From NCBI GenBank assembly GCA_023101885.1, contig JALPQD010000248.1, positions 521,423-585,422 of the forward strand: 64,000 nucleotides of DNA. Direction: 5' to 3'. The notes below the pieces were generated by a model. That model saw only the letters and a program-made list of their open reading frames with translations. It made no database searches and had not been told where the DNA came from. Source of the stretch: Typhlomys cinereus (Eukaryota > Chordata > Mammalia > Rodentia > Platacanthomyidae). The position numbers and the translations under genes were made by a program. Of the stretch, positions 1 through 11,395 are shown piece by piece. Each line of letters begins with the position of its first letter. Position 1 is the first letter of the stretch.

Positions 1-829
1 CCCTCCCCTCACCTCTTCCTCCCCTTTTCCCCAGTACCTCCTCCCCCAATCCCAGAGAATCCTTTAATGTGCATGCCAGACTCTCCTCTGGGCCCTCCTC
101 TCCGATGACATAGAAGAACCCAGTAGCATTTCCCTGAACCCTTTCCTGTGTTCCCCTTAAGCATAGGAACACTACTGTGGCTGTCAATCCCTTCCCTCCA
201 AAGATATTGGTGCCTTTAGCAAATGCTAGACTTTGTGAGGTCAATAGTGTGTTGGCCATTGCACAGGGCATGCAAAGTCCAATTATGATTGCTTCAGCCC
301 TAACTTGTGTGGAGTATCTTGCAAATCATTGTTCCTCCCATCCTTGTGCTCTTAAAATCTTACCACCCCCTCTTCCGCAAATTTCCCTCAGCTTCAGGAT
401 GGAGAGAGATTAGTCTGGCCTAGTTCTAGGTGGTTGATATAGAGTCTCTGAAGTTCTGGATTATGGTTTGTTGATTTTCTTTTTCAGTTTTGCTGCTCCT
501 GCAATGCCCTTCACTCCATCCTGATGGGCATTGTATGTCACCCCCTGGCCAGAGACAAAAAGTTGTTAAACTGGAGTTTTGTTATAAGAGCACATTCAAA
601 GGCAGATGTAATAAAAGTAGGAAACCACAGTGAGGGAGGGGTCAATCACTCATTTGCAAAATGGTTACTTTTTATCTGCTAGACTATATGCCCTCCCCTT
701 CTGGTGAGATCATACCCCCTCAGTTGTAAATGATCAGGAACGAAAGTCTGTGAACTTAACCAGGTGTCTCTTTACTTACTTGCATTCCTTGATGGGGGTC
801 TATTTTCTCTGCCGTAACATGGTCCCCTC
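1..829 (-). mobile_element. L1 3' end (3' UTR), antisense, cut by window edge
   Basis: On the minus strand this matches the 3' UTR of the full-length L1 at about 9060-9900 along its whole length, including the polypurine tract (here pyrimidine-rich, bases 1-60). Its 5' side stops near 829, opposite the start of the L1 3' UTR, so the copy is 5'-truncated. The polyA end lies outside the window. It is close in sequence to the 2980-10067 element, so it belongs to the same or a sister subfamily. No ORF is retained; the short reading frames here are chance. Confidence 0.9.
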
Positions 830-931
830 GTAAATAAAAACTCTTTAAAATAAATTTTCACAAATATGATTGTATTAAGGATATCATGTAGATAAAAAAT
901 GTCTTAGCAGCCCCTTCTTTGATTTTGTTGC

Positions 932-1271
932 TGTAGCAATTACTCTTAACTACTGCTGTGAAAGAGGACCCAAAGTCAAGCAACTTAAGGGAGAAAGGGA
1001 GGTTTATTCAGCTTAAGGTTCCAGAGGGAAGGGACAGTACTCTCAAAGGCAGAGGTGGTATGGCTGGCTGGCCAAAGCTAGTCACCAGTCACCGCAGACA
1101 TCTTGGAAGCAGGGAGTTGCAAACTGCTTGCAGCAATGGCAGACTTCTCCTAGAGGTAAGGTGGGACTAATCCACCTCAAGGCCCACCCCTTGTGACTGC
1201 CTTCCTCCAGCAGGGTGCCATGACCTAGCTAAACACATGAGACTATGGGGGACATATTTCAAGCCATGACA
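932..1271 (-). mobile_element. Solo MaLR-type LTR with 5-bp target duplication
   Basis: Read on the minus strand, the element starts TGTCATGGCTTG and shortly afterwards has a TGTCCCCC block. Near its 3' end it has a polyA-signal context (GCTGAATAAACCTCCC), and it ends ...GCTACA. Both termini are TG...CA. The flanks are an exact 5-bp direct repeat, GTTGC, at 927-931 and 1272-1276. A 5-bp duplication and this 5'/3' layout are typical of ERVL-MaLR LTRs. A second copy of the same LTR lies at 16289-16642. There is no internal region, so this is a solo LTR left by LTR-LTR recombination. Family name inferred from memory of MaLR architecture. Confidence 0.8.
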
Positions 1272-1276
1272 GTTGC

Positions 1277-2329
1277 TATAAAGAAAAATCAAATGGAATG
1301 AAGTCACTTAAATGCCCAAGACATAACAAATGAATAAATTAAAGTATGTTGTATATCCTTAGGAAGAAAGCCTTAATAATAAAAAACGACCAACATTATG
1401 ATCCAGTGTAAGATTACTATAATTTTAATATGAAAGTATTTGGAGAATAGATTTTTTTTTTTACACAGAGTGTTTAAAAGTTAATTAACAGATAGGTATG
1501 GAGAAAATTCGTAGGCTCTTAAGGTTTTATTGAAATATCAATAAAATAATTTAAAAATGAAAATACTTCCTGTGGTTAAGGTTTGTATTTAAGTTCTTTC
1601 ATGAAACTTCACGATGGTCCTGATTTTTATTTTTCTGCCTCATACGTTATTTAATAAAATGTTAGAATTGCTACATGAAGCATCACATAATACCTGGGTC
1701 AACATTCAGAATGTATTGTGGGACATTTTCACTTTTTCTTTCACCTTTCATGTTTTTGAGTGTGGAAGAGCTTCAAATGTGCCAAGTATGCAGTTTTCAT
1801 TTGAGTCTTATTCCATTCCAGCATACTGTGTTTGAAAGTATATCAATCATATTACTTAGAAACAAAATATGTGTATTGGAATACACACATACCTCTCCAT
1901 AAATTACATTTTTCAACACATAGTATAAGATAAACTAAAATATATAAATCATATATAAATTACATAGTATATATATACGCTTCAATAATTTCTAGTTCTC
2001 CAATTTCAGTAAATCCAATTTCATTGGATTTACTAACATATCCCAGATACTTGATTAAAATTTAAGTATTTTGGAAACAGTTATCAAATATAACATCCCA
2101 GTTTTTATTTAAATGGTCTCCTTTAGTTTTATATTTATAGATTAATATTAAGTCAAGGAGCATGGGTAAAGTTTAATAGCATTTATTCTGCATCAATCAG
2201 GTTAATCCCTTCAAGAAAAACTTTGTTAACATCAAGAGGAAGTAAAGGGAGACATTTCTGTAAGCAAACAGTCAACAGATCATCTGCTTTTGGAACATAT
2301 GGCGGATATTACAGAAGTTCACAATTTTT
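1277..2329. other. AT-rich stretch without recognised feature
   Basis: Mostly A/T with short homopolymers (T run near 1451) and a TATATA patch near 1965. No repeat, RNA gene or coding frame is supported; reading frames are short and overlap in different phases. Confidence 0.5.
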
Positions 2330-2950
2330 AAAATTTTTATTTATTTATTTTCCCAATAATGCAAACTTAATAGGTATCCCCGTCCCCTCCCTCCCTCCTC
2401 CTCTCCCCAGTCCTCCTTGCACCCTCCCCTTTTCCCCCTTTCTTTCACCCCCCTCCCTCCCTTTCTCCCAGTGCCTCCCCCTTCCCCCACCCATTCCCAG
2501 AGCATCCTTTAGTATGAATGTCAACCTTCCCTCTGATGAGATGTAAGGACTCAGTGGCATTGCCCAGAGCCTTTACTTGTGCTCCCCTTTAGTATGGGAA
2601 CACTATTATGACTGTTAATTCCTGGCCTCTAAGCATCCTAGTGCCTGTGATCCATGCTAGACTTGGGGGGGTTGTTGACATGTCAATCATCGCGCATGTC
2701 ATGCAAAGTCCAATTATGGCTACTGTGGCCCTAACTTGTGTGGAGTATCTTGAGTATTGTTGCTACTCCCCATCTTTCGGCCCTTACAATCTTACTGCCC
2801 CCCTTCTGCAAATTTCCCTGAGCTTTAGGATGGGGACAGATTTGACTGGTCTGGTTCCAGGTGATTAATGTAGGGTCTCTGATGTTCTGAATTCTGGTTG
2901 GCTGTTGTTTTCATTTTTGCTGTTCCTGCACCGCCCTTGGCTCCATCCTG
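2330..2950 (-). mobile_element. L1 3' end, antisense, 5'-truncated
   Basis: The minus strand corresponds to the last ~620 bp of an L1 3' UTR, ending in an A-rich (TAAA)n-type tail (the TTTATTTATTTATTTT block at 2337-2353). The L1 match stops at 2950. About 15 bp of other sequence and the 14-bp target repeat then precede the start of the sense L1. The canonical 3' terminus seen here (CCTATTAAGTTTGCATTATT, then A-rich) shows that the extra 3' sequence on the full-length copy is not part of the normal L1 end. Confidence 0.85.
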
Positions 2951-2979
2951 AATTTTTTTGTGATGAAGAAATAGCTGAA

Positions 2980-3104
2980 CCCGGAGCCCCACGCATCCCG
3001 GCGGCGGCCAGCACCCAGGCCGACTGCAGCTTGGCCTGCGCCCCAGGCCTGGACTGACCCCAGCCCCCTCCGCTCCGCCCCGCCCCTGCCCAAGGTGAGT
3101 GAGT

Positions 3105-3140
<36 letters not shown>

Positions 3141-3440
3141 AGCCCAGCCCCCAACCAGCCCGGAGCCCCATGCGTCCAGGAGGCGGCGAGCACCCAGGCC
3201 GACTGCGGCTTAGCCTGGGCCCCGCCCCGGACCCAAGCCCCTCGCATCCTGCCCCCTGTGCACCTAGCCACCCCCCTGGATCCCAGGTGAGGAATTCTGC
3301 CATTGAGCCAAGGAGCGAAAGAGCCCAGCCCAGTCTCGCCCCCCACCCGGGAGCCACCCGGCCAGCTGCCCCCGGGGCCCAGCCCCTCTCTGCGCCTACC
3401 TTCCCTGGTCGCAGGTGAAGAATTCTGCCATCAACATCAG
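2980..3440 (+). promoter_or_regulatory. L1 5' UTR: GC-rich, tandem promoter-like units
   Basis: This is the only strongly GC/CpG-rich block in the first half of the window. Two related units start at about 2981 and 3160 (CCGGAGCCCCAYGC, then GCACCCAGGCCGACTGC), offset 179 bp. AGGTGA recurs at 3093, 3285 and 3413, the last two followed by RGAATTCTGCCAT. A (GTGA)/(GA)n run at 3095-3138 sits inside unit 1. In mouse L1, 5' tandem monomers act as the internal promoter; that role is inferred here. The third unit is weaker and shorter (128 bp offset). AGGTGAG also resembles a splice donor. Confidence 0.7.
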
Positions 3441-3996
3441 AACCTCTGCCTCTCTGGCCCACCGGGGACCTACGCATGTGGTCCACGGAAGGCACACTGC
3501 TACTCAGAATTCAATAGAGCCCAAAGGAAACTCAAGCAAAATTCTAAGGAACAAAGAGAACACAGGCCATACATCTGGACTCCACTACAATCATTATATC
3601 ACGTGGGCAAGTATCTTCTCATCCAGCCCAAAGATAAGCTAACTTTTTCTTTTCACCTTACTGATCCTTTAAAGTATCAATGCTGTAGATCAACTTTCTC
3701 ATACAGCCACCCCACAACATACAACTCCAGGGAGTACACCACTCACCCCCACATTTCACCAAGAAACTAAATCGTAAAAGTGCACTACCAAACTAATATT
3801 CACCCCCTGGTAACATAACCTGAATTAACTGACATACTAACAGCCTAGTAGCCTCATCTAGGATATAATAATAACAATACACAAACATACCCTATCCAAG
3901 GCAAGCACTAGTAATAACTGGCAAGCGTAACAATACTAACTACGTTGATTCAGTGAAAAACACAGAAACTGAAAGGTCCTAAAAAACAAAACAACA
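3441..3996 (+). other. L1 5' UTR, A-rich non-monomer part
   Basis: Downstream of the GC-rich units the L1 leader becomes A/C-rich and runs to the ORF1 start at 3997. Overlapping short frames are present, but none resembles a known protein. It is the usual untranslated tether between a monomer-type promoter and ORF1. Confidence 0.6.
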
Positions 3997-4940
3997 ATGT
4001 ACAAGTCAAAGTGCAGATCCACGAGACACAAAACCCAAGAAGACCAATCTCCTGCCGAAAGAATCAATCCCATAATGAGGGATTCCAACCAGAACAAATC
4101 CACAGAAAATAGCCATGGAAGCCAGACCCAACATAATGACTTTCAGAGTATGATCCTTACCATGATTAATACTATGATTGAGGAAATCCGAGAAGAGTTA
4201 AACAACCGTATCAACCACTTGGAGCAGGAACACAACAGGCACTTGGAGTAGTTGAGAAAAACAGTTCAAGAAACAAAAATAGGTATGGAGCAATTAAAAC
4301 AGTCTCAGGCAGAGTTTAAAATTGAACTAAAAAACAAGTTATCTTCAACCCAAAACTCAACAGAGTCTTATCAGCAGAACAAATGAGGCAGAAAATAGAA
4401 TTTCAGATCTTGAAGACAAAGTGGGAGAATTAACCAGCTCAATGGAAGAGATTGTTAAAGCCAAAAAGATACTGGAGAGGAACATTCAAGAGATATGGGA
4501 CACCCTGAAGAAGCCTAACATGCGCATTCATGGAATACCAGAACAAGAATCCCAAAATACCACACCTGAGGAAATATTTAAATTCATCATAAATGAAAAC
4601 TTCCCACAATTAAAGAATGAGAGGCCTATCCAAATAACAAGAGGCATTGCGCACTCCAAACAGATACGACCAAAATAGAAAATCACCACGGCAAATAATA
4701 GTCAAAACACTCCACATTCAAGACAAAGAAAAGGTGCTGAGAGCTTCAAGAGAAAAAAAGCAACTCACTTTTAAAGGTAAACCTATTAGAATAACAAATG
4801 ACTACTCAATGGAAACAGTAAAAGCAAGAAGAGCTTGGAGAGACATACTTCAAATATTAAATGAGCAAATATGCCAACCCAGACTGATATACCCGGCAAA
4901 ACTATCTGTCATGATTGAGGGAGAAAGAAAAGTTTTCTAG
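3997..4940 (+). pseudogene. L1 ORF1 (RNA-binding chaperone), disrupted
   Basis: ORF1p is the trimeric RNA-binding protein that coats L1 RNA. The ATG at 3997 opens a frame with a basic, polar N-terminus and a heptad-like segment (MINTMIEEIREELNNRINHL), consistent with the coiled-coil start. It is cut by TAG at 4249-4251. The coiled coil and RRM-like part resume in other frames (4421-4678, with NMRIHGIPE typical of the RRM domain). The C-terminal domain lies at 4647-4940 (IIVKTLHIQDKEKVLRASRE, then ITNDYSMETVKARRAW and a normal stop). So there is at least one nonsense change and two frameshifts. Only inactive fragments could be made. Confidence 0.9.
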
Positions 4941-5133
4941 CACAAAGACAACTTGAAGGGATACATGTCTACTAAACCAAGCCTTCAAAAAATCCTAGAA
5001 CTGATACTCAAGCTTGAAGAAAAGAACAAACGTATCCAGGAGGACAGAAGGGAAGTATAATACCACCAAAACATAAATATCAAACAACATTCTTACAAAA
5101 TCTACTAAACATAAAAATCGTCCAGAATTAAAA

Positions 5134-8100
5134 ATAATTTCTCCATTATAACATTAAATGTCAACGTATTAACTCGCCGATTAAGAGACACAGATTACAA
5201 ACTTGGATTAAAAACCACAATCCAACAATCTGCTGCCTTCAGGAAACTCATCTCACCACAAAAGATAGGCACATCCTAAGAATGAAAGGCTGGTCCAAAA
5301 TCTTACAAGCTAATGGAACCAGGAAACAGGCAGGGGTAGCAATTATGCTATCAGACAAAGTGGACTTCAAACCAAAGAAAATCATAAGAGACACAGATGG
5401 ATACTACATTTTAGTCACAGGTACAATTCACCAGGAAGACTTCACAATACTGAACATTTATGCACCCAATACGGGCCCCTCCACATTCATTAAGAAAACC
5501 CTACAGCGTCTAAAGCAAGAAATCAACCCCCAAACGATAATTCTTGGGGACTTCAACACCGCCCTCTCAACATGGGATAGATCAACAGGTCAAAAGCTTA
5601 ACAGAGACACTTTGGAACTTAATCAAACCCTGAAAGAAATAGACCTTACAGATCTCTATTGAACTTTTCACCCACGCACAAAAGAATACACATTTTTCTC
5701 AGCAGCACACGGAACTTTTTCCAAAATAGATCACATATTGGGCCACAAAATGAATCTACACATATACAAAAAAGTTGAAATTCTAACCTGTGCCCTATCA
5801 GACCACCACGGCCTAAAGCTGGACATCCACAACACAACAAACAAGAGAAAATACACTAACTCCTGGAAACTTAACAATATGATGCTGAATGAGAACTGGA
5901 TTCAGGAAGAAATTAAAAAGGAAATTCAAGATTTCCTGAAAGTGAATGATAACGAAAATACAATTTACCAAAATCTCTGGGACACAATGAAAGCTGTCCT
6001 AAGAGGTAAGTTCATAGCTCTTAATGCCTACATCAAAAAAAATGGAAACATCAGAAATAAATAACGATGGAGCTTAAGGCTCTAGAGAAACTTGAGCAAT
6101 CTGATCCCAAAAGTAGTAGAAGAGAGGAGATTAGCAAAATAAGGGGAGAGATATCTGAAATCGAGACTAAGAAAACGATAGAAAAAATCAACCGGTCAAA
6201 AAGCTGGTTCTTTGAAAAAATCAATAAGACAGATACACCCCTAGCTAAATTAACCAAAAGCAAGAGAGAGAAAACCCAAATTAACAAAATTAGAAATGAA
6301 CATGGAGTAATCACTACTGATACACAAGAAATTCAGAGAAGTATAACATCATATTTCAAAAACTTATACTCTGTGAAGTTTGACAACACACAAGAGATGG
6401 ATGAATTTCTAAGTAAACACATCTTACCTAAATTGGATCGGGAAGTTGTGAATTACTTAAATGGCCCTATAACATATAAGGAAATTGAAGGAGTAATCTC
6501 GAATCTTCCCACCAAAAAATGTCCTGGACCAGATGCATTCAGCACAGAATTCTACCAGACATTTAAGGCATCAATAAAACCAATACTCCTTAAACTGTTC
6601 CATCAAATAGCAAAGGAAGGAACAATACCAAATTCCTTCTATGAAGCTAATATCGTCTTAATCCCAAAACCTAATAAAGATTCACTTAAAAAAGAAAACT
6701 ATAGGCTGATCTCCCTGATGAACACAGACGCAAAGATTCTCAACAAAGTCTTAGCAAATCGGATTCAAACACATATCAAAAAGGTCATTCACAGGGACCA
6801 AGTAGGCTTCATCCCCAGCACGCAAGGTTGGTTCAACATACGATAATCAGTAAATGTAATTCATCATGTAAACCAGTCCAAAGTCCAAGACCACATGATA
6901 CTCTCGATAGACACAGAAAAAGCCTTTGACAAGATCCAACAGCCTTTTATGATCAAAACGCTAGAGACACTAGGAATGGAAGGAACCTTTATCAATATAA
7001 TAAAAGCTGTATACAACAAGCCCACAGCAAGGATTATGCTCAGTGGAGAACAATTGGAAGCATTCCTACTTCGATCACGAACTAGACAAGGCTGTCCACT
7101 CTCATCACTTCTATTCAATATTGTACTTGAAGTCTTAGCCGAAGCCATAAGACAAGAAAGGGACATAAAAGGGATTCAAATCGGCAAGGAAGAATTCAAG
7201 CTATCCCTATTTGAAGATGACATGATCTTATACCTGAGGGATCCCAAAAACTCCACCAAGAAGCTCCTGGAGCTAATTGAGAAGTTCAGCAGGGTGGCAG
7301 GATACAAAATAAATGTGCAAAAATCAGAGGCCTTCCTATATGCCCAGAATGAAAGAAGTGAAAAAGCCCTGAGAGAAACAATCCCATTTACTATAGCCCC
7401 TAAAAAAATGAAATACCTTGGTATAAGCCTAACCAAGGAGGTAAAAGACCTTTACAATGAAAACTTTAAAACCCTAAAGAAAGAAATTGCTGAAGACATC
7501 AGAAGGTGGAAAGACCTCCCATGCTCCTGGATTGGCAGAATCAACATCGTAAAAATGACCATCCTACCAAAGGCAATATACAAATTCAATGCTATACCAA
7601 TTAAAATCCCAAAGCAATTCTTTAAAGAAGTTGACCAATTAATCTCAAAATTCATATGGAGGCACAAAAGACCTAGGATATCAAAGACAATCCTGAGTAA
7701 CAAAAACACTGCTGGAGGTATTACTATACCGAACCTTACTCTATACTACAAATCCATAGTTACAAAAACAGCCTGGTACTGGCTCCAAAATAGACACACA
7801 GATCAATGGATAAGGGTTGAGGACCCAGATATAAGCCCACAAAAATACAGCCATTTGATCTTCGACAAAGGGGCCCAAAGAATCCAATGGAAAAAGAACA
7901 GCATCTTCAACAAATGGTGTTGGCAAAACTGGATCTCCACATGCAAAAGAGTAAATAAAGCTGGACCCGTACTTGTCACCATGTTTAAGAATTAATTCCA
8001 AATGGATCAAGGACCTTGATATCAGGCCAGAGACTATAAAAACCATAACTGAACGGATAGGGAACTCCCTCGAGCTGATTGGGCTAGACCAACAGTTCCT

Positions 8101-8939
8101 AAACAGACATCCAATGGCACAGTCACTGCTACCAACTCTCAACAGTTGGGATCTGGTGAAATTAAAGAGCTTCTGTACAGATAAAGAGATTGTCACATGA
8201 GCTCAAAGGCAACCCACAGAATGGGAGAAAATCTTCACTAACCACATATTTGATAGAGCTCTACTGTCGAGTGCACAAAGAACTTAGAAAATTAAACACC
8301 AAGGAAACCAATGGCCCAATTAAAAAATGGGCCCTGGCACTTAAAAGAAATTTTACCAGACATGAAATTAAAATGTCTAACAAATATCTTAAAAAATGCT
8401 CCACTTCTTTAGCCATCAGGGAAATGCAAATCAAAACCTCCCTGAGATATCATCTCACCCTGGTCAGCATGGCAAAAATCCACAATACAAACAACAACAA
8501 GTGCTGGAGAGGATGTGGAGAGAGGGGAACTCTGCTACATTGCTGGTGGGAATGCAGGCTCATACAGCCATTCTGGCGAGCCGTCTGGAGATTCTTAAAG
8601 AAATTAAAGATTGAAATGCCATATGACCATGCTATTCCACTTTTGGGAATAACCCCCCATGCAGCAGAGGTTCGCCTCGATAGCACAAGCATGACTATGT
8701 TCATAGCAGCACTGTTTACAATAGCAAAGTCATGGAATCAACCTAAATGTCCAACAGTTGAAGAGTGGATAAGGAAACCGTGGTACATCTATACAATGGA
8801 GTACTACTCAGCCATCAAAAATGATGAATTACTGGAATTTGTTGGGAAATGGATGTCATTAGAAACAATTATATTAAGTGAAGTATCCCAATCCCTGAAA
8901 GTTAAGCGCTGTATGTACTCCCTAATAGGTGGCTCCTAG
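5134..8939 (+). pseudogene. L1 ORF2 (endonuclease-reverse transcriptase), disrupted
   Basis: ORF2p nicks target DNA and reverse transcribes L1 RNA. Endonuclease landmarks: CCLQETHL near 5230, then ILGDFNTAL near 5540. Reverse transcriptase landmarks: [11 protein letters not shown] (about 6528), [22 protein letters not shown] (motif A, about 6907), [18 protein letters not shown] (motif B) and FEDD (7210-7221) where FADD is usual; both aspartates remain. The C-terminal cysteine motif [18 protein letters not shown] starts near 8503. Breaks: frameshift near 5190, stop at 5660, frameshift/stop near 6062, in-frame stop at 6844, and frameshifts near 7980 and 8195. The start ATG is not recognisable. 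Certainly non-functional as one protein. Confidence 0.93.
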
Positions 8940-9957
8940 TACCAAACTCAGCCAGCCCACATTGAGACACTCAAGGGTAAACCTATGTAATACGGTAATT
9001 GCAAGGATTGTGAACAGGAGGGATGGGGTTGGAGGGCCACACCAGACACAAGGAGAGAGTGGACCATGTTACAGCAGAGAAAATCGACCTCCAAGGAATG
9101 CAAGTAAGTAATGTGACACCTGGTTAAGTTCACAGACGTTCGTTCCTGATCATGTACAACTGAGGAGGTATGATCTCACCAGAAGGGGAGGGCATATAGT
9201 TTGGCAGATGAAAAGAGATCATTTTGCAAATGGGTGACTGATCCCTCCCTCACCGAGGTTTCCTGCTTTTATTACATCTACCCTTAAATGTGCTATTATA
9301 ACAAGACTCCAGTTTAACAGTTTTTTGTCTCTGACCAGGGGATGACATACAGTGCTTATCAGGATGGAGTGAAGGGCATTGCAGGTGCAGCAAAACTGCA
9401 AAAGAAAATCAACAAACCACAATCCAGAACTTCAGAGACTCTATATCATCCACATAGAACTAAGCCAGCCTCATCTCCCCCCATCCTGAAGCTCAGGGAC
9501 AGCTGCAGAAGAGGGGGCGGTAAGATTGTAAGAGCAAAAGGATGGGGGGAGCAATGATTTGAAGAGACTCCACACTAGACAGGGCTGAAGCAATCATAAT
9601 AGGACTTTGCATGCCCTGCGCCATGTCCATCGCACTATTGACCTCACAAAGTCTAACATCGGCTAAAGGCACCAAGATCCTTGGAGGCAAGGGATTGACA
9701 GCCACAGTAGTGTTCCTATGCTTAAGGGGAACACGAGAAAGGGTTCAGGGAAATGCCACTGCATCCTTTTATATCATCGGAAAGGAGGGCCCAGAAGAGA
9801 GTTAGGCATATACAATAAAGGACTCTCTGGGAATTGGGGAGGAGGCACTGGGAGATGGGGAGGGAGGGAGCGGGATCAGGGGGTTCGGGGGGACGAGGGG
9901 GGGGAGGGAACTGGTCTACCTATTAAGTTTGTATGAGCGGAAATAATAATAAAAAAT
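8940..9957 (+). other. L1 3' UTR with G-rich tract and its own polyA signal
   Basis: The untranslated tail of the L1. Bases 9836-9908 are a long purine tract with many GGG/GGGG runs, a feature of mammalian L1 3' UTRs that can form G-quadruplexes. The canonical end CCTATTAAGTTTGTATGAG (9919 on) is followed by AATAAA at 9948-9953. Antisense copies of this region recur at 1-829, 2330-2950, 30004-30315 and 46115-46740. Confidence 0.85.
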
Positions 9958-10049
9958 GTTAAAAAATCTATATTTAAATTCTGAATTGTCAAATAGAAGG
10001 ATTTCCTTACTCTGTAATTTTAAAGAAAGAAAATAAAAATGCTTCTTCT
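9958..10049 (+). other. Putative L1 3'-transduced sequence
   Basis: Between the canonical L1 3' end and the final A-rich tail lie about 90 bp that are absent from the other L1 ends in the window. They carry a second AATAAA (10032-10037) about 12 bp before the A tract that starts at 10050. Because the target duplication lies outside them, they arrived with the insertion. The simplest reading is that transcription ran past the weak L1 signal into source-locus flank and was polyadenylated there. Confidence 0.75.
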
Positions 10050-10164
10050 AAAAAAAAAAAAGAAAGAAAGAAATAGCTGAAAATGATCCAGAACCTTCGG
10101 TTTCTTTGAAAGGAAATAAAAAAATGCCACCTTTAGACCTCTTAGTTCCAAATCATTCTATTTT

Positions 10165-10660
10165 TTTTCATTGAGAATTTCATTTTTTATTTACAATCAA
10201 AATGGGTTTATATCTTTCCCTCAACCCCTTCCCCATCCATCCCCTTCCTCTCTTACAGTCCCCATCCACACAGACTTCCTCCACACTCCCTTTAACAGTC
10301 TTGCAATATCACACCCACTCCTGCTTGTGTATACTGCATAATTCCCCCTGGGATGCCTGTGTTGTTGAGGGAGTCAGATTTATATTGAACTTCATGTGAC
10401 TCTTTAGTGGGCAAAGTCATAAGAAGGGAGGGTCCTCTTCCCTCGTCCAGAACCTGTCCCAAAGACACTTTCTAAAACCAGCTGTTTCTTTTAAGATCGC
10501 AGTTAGTCCTTGGGGGAATGTTGATAAGTCAGCCGTTGTGTAGATCTGGAGGTAAGAGTCCCCATTGCACTGAACTTCTGGGTACAGTAGCTCTTCCATG
10601 GCTGGAGTGTGCTGGTCAAAAGGACTCTACCCTACCTGAGGGTAAAAAGGGGGGAGGGCA
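10165..10660 (-). mobile_element. Probable old L1 3' UTR, antisense
   Basis: A pyrimidine-rich block (10211-10280) and following text resemble antisense 3' UTRs of older rodent L1 subfamilies (CCCTCAACCCCTTCCCC style). It does not align closely with the younger L1 here, so subfamily and limits are uncertain. Confidence 0.4.
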
Positions 10661-11120
10661 CTATTGATTTTTCACCAAGACCTAAACCAAGAATCTCTGT
10701 TCAGTTTGCCTCCTCCCTTTTGAATTATAGAGATCTGAGTGCGAACTTCACTCAAAGTCATGGCAAAGCAGAAAAAGACTGTACATCATGAGTCTTTACC
10801 CTGGAGATTCTCAATAGCTCAGTAAACATGGTGAAGAAAGAAAGTATTTTAAGTATCACCAGAACTAAAAATTTCTGATGCTAAAGCACTTTGCTTTCAA
10901 CTACTACATGCAGAAAAGTTGCAAATATTAAAGTAATCAACTCTGTAGATAGATGCTTAGAGGCAAAATATGTACATTGAAATACTCTTATATGTCTAAA
11001 TATAAATATAAATTATAGTCTTAATACACTATACAAGATAAGATAAAATACATAAAAATAAGTAAATAAATTTAAATCATTTGTAAATTACATAGTACGC
11101 AGTAGGGGGACACATTTTTT

Positions 11121-11395
11121 TCTTTTTTTATTGTTTATTTAATTGTGCATGTGTGTATGTGCGTGTGTGTATGTATGTGTGTGTGTGTGTGTGTGTACGT
11201 GTGTGTAGAACCACGGGCAAATTCGGGAACCACCATGGACGCCTGCACCTCCTCCTTGTTTACTCTGCCCTGGGATTCACAGGCTCTGCCCTACCAGGAC
11301 CAGAAACGCAGGCGCCCCTGCTTCTGCCCATTGTCTATATGTGGGGTCTAGGATCCGAACTCAGGACCTTCTTCCTCCAAGGCAGAGGCCTGACC
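11121..11395 (-). mobile_element. B2-superfamily-like SINE, antisense, head-truncated
   Basis: On the minus strand this is the SINE body common to the window: TCTGGTCCTGGTAGGGC..., GGCAGAGTAAACAAGGAGG..., GGTTCC...AATT...CCCGTGGTTCTACAC, then a (CA)n stretch and an A-rich end. The tRNA-like head is missing beyond about 11395. Similar ACAC(A)TTTTTTTCTTT strings at about 11111 and 11398 look like the target duplication. The (TG)n at 11145-11205 is the SINE tail seen from the other side. Confidence 0.85.

Larger units (their letters stand above)
2980..10067 (+). mobile_element. Full-length LINE-1 with 14-bp target duplication
   Basis: A complete non-LTR retrotransposon: GC-rich 5' UTR (2980-3996), ORF1 remnant (3997-4940), spacer, ORF2 remnant (about 5134-8939), 3' UTR with G-rich tract (8940-9957), extra 3' sequence (9958-10049) and an A-rich tail (10050-10067). 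The exact direct repeat AAGAAATAGCTGAA at 2966-2979 and 10068-10081 fixes both ends. An A-rich start to the duplication is what target-primed reverse transcription by the L1 endonuclease leaves. Both ORFs carry stops and frameshifts, so the copy is dead, but it is still full length and its target repeat is unmutated, suggesting modest age. Length (7.09 kb) is within the usual rodent L1 range. Confidence 0.95.

Noticed and set aside
2825..3495. Long overlapping frames (103-194 codons) on both strands in the GC-rich block, rich in G/A/R/S
   Set aside because: They lie in the L1 5' UTR and result from GC-rich composition and the (GA)n run; no domain, and frames overlap in opposite directions.
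6051..8704. Minus-strand frames of 84-151 codons
   Set aside because: They are antisense shadows of the L1 ORF2 coding strand.
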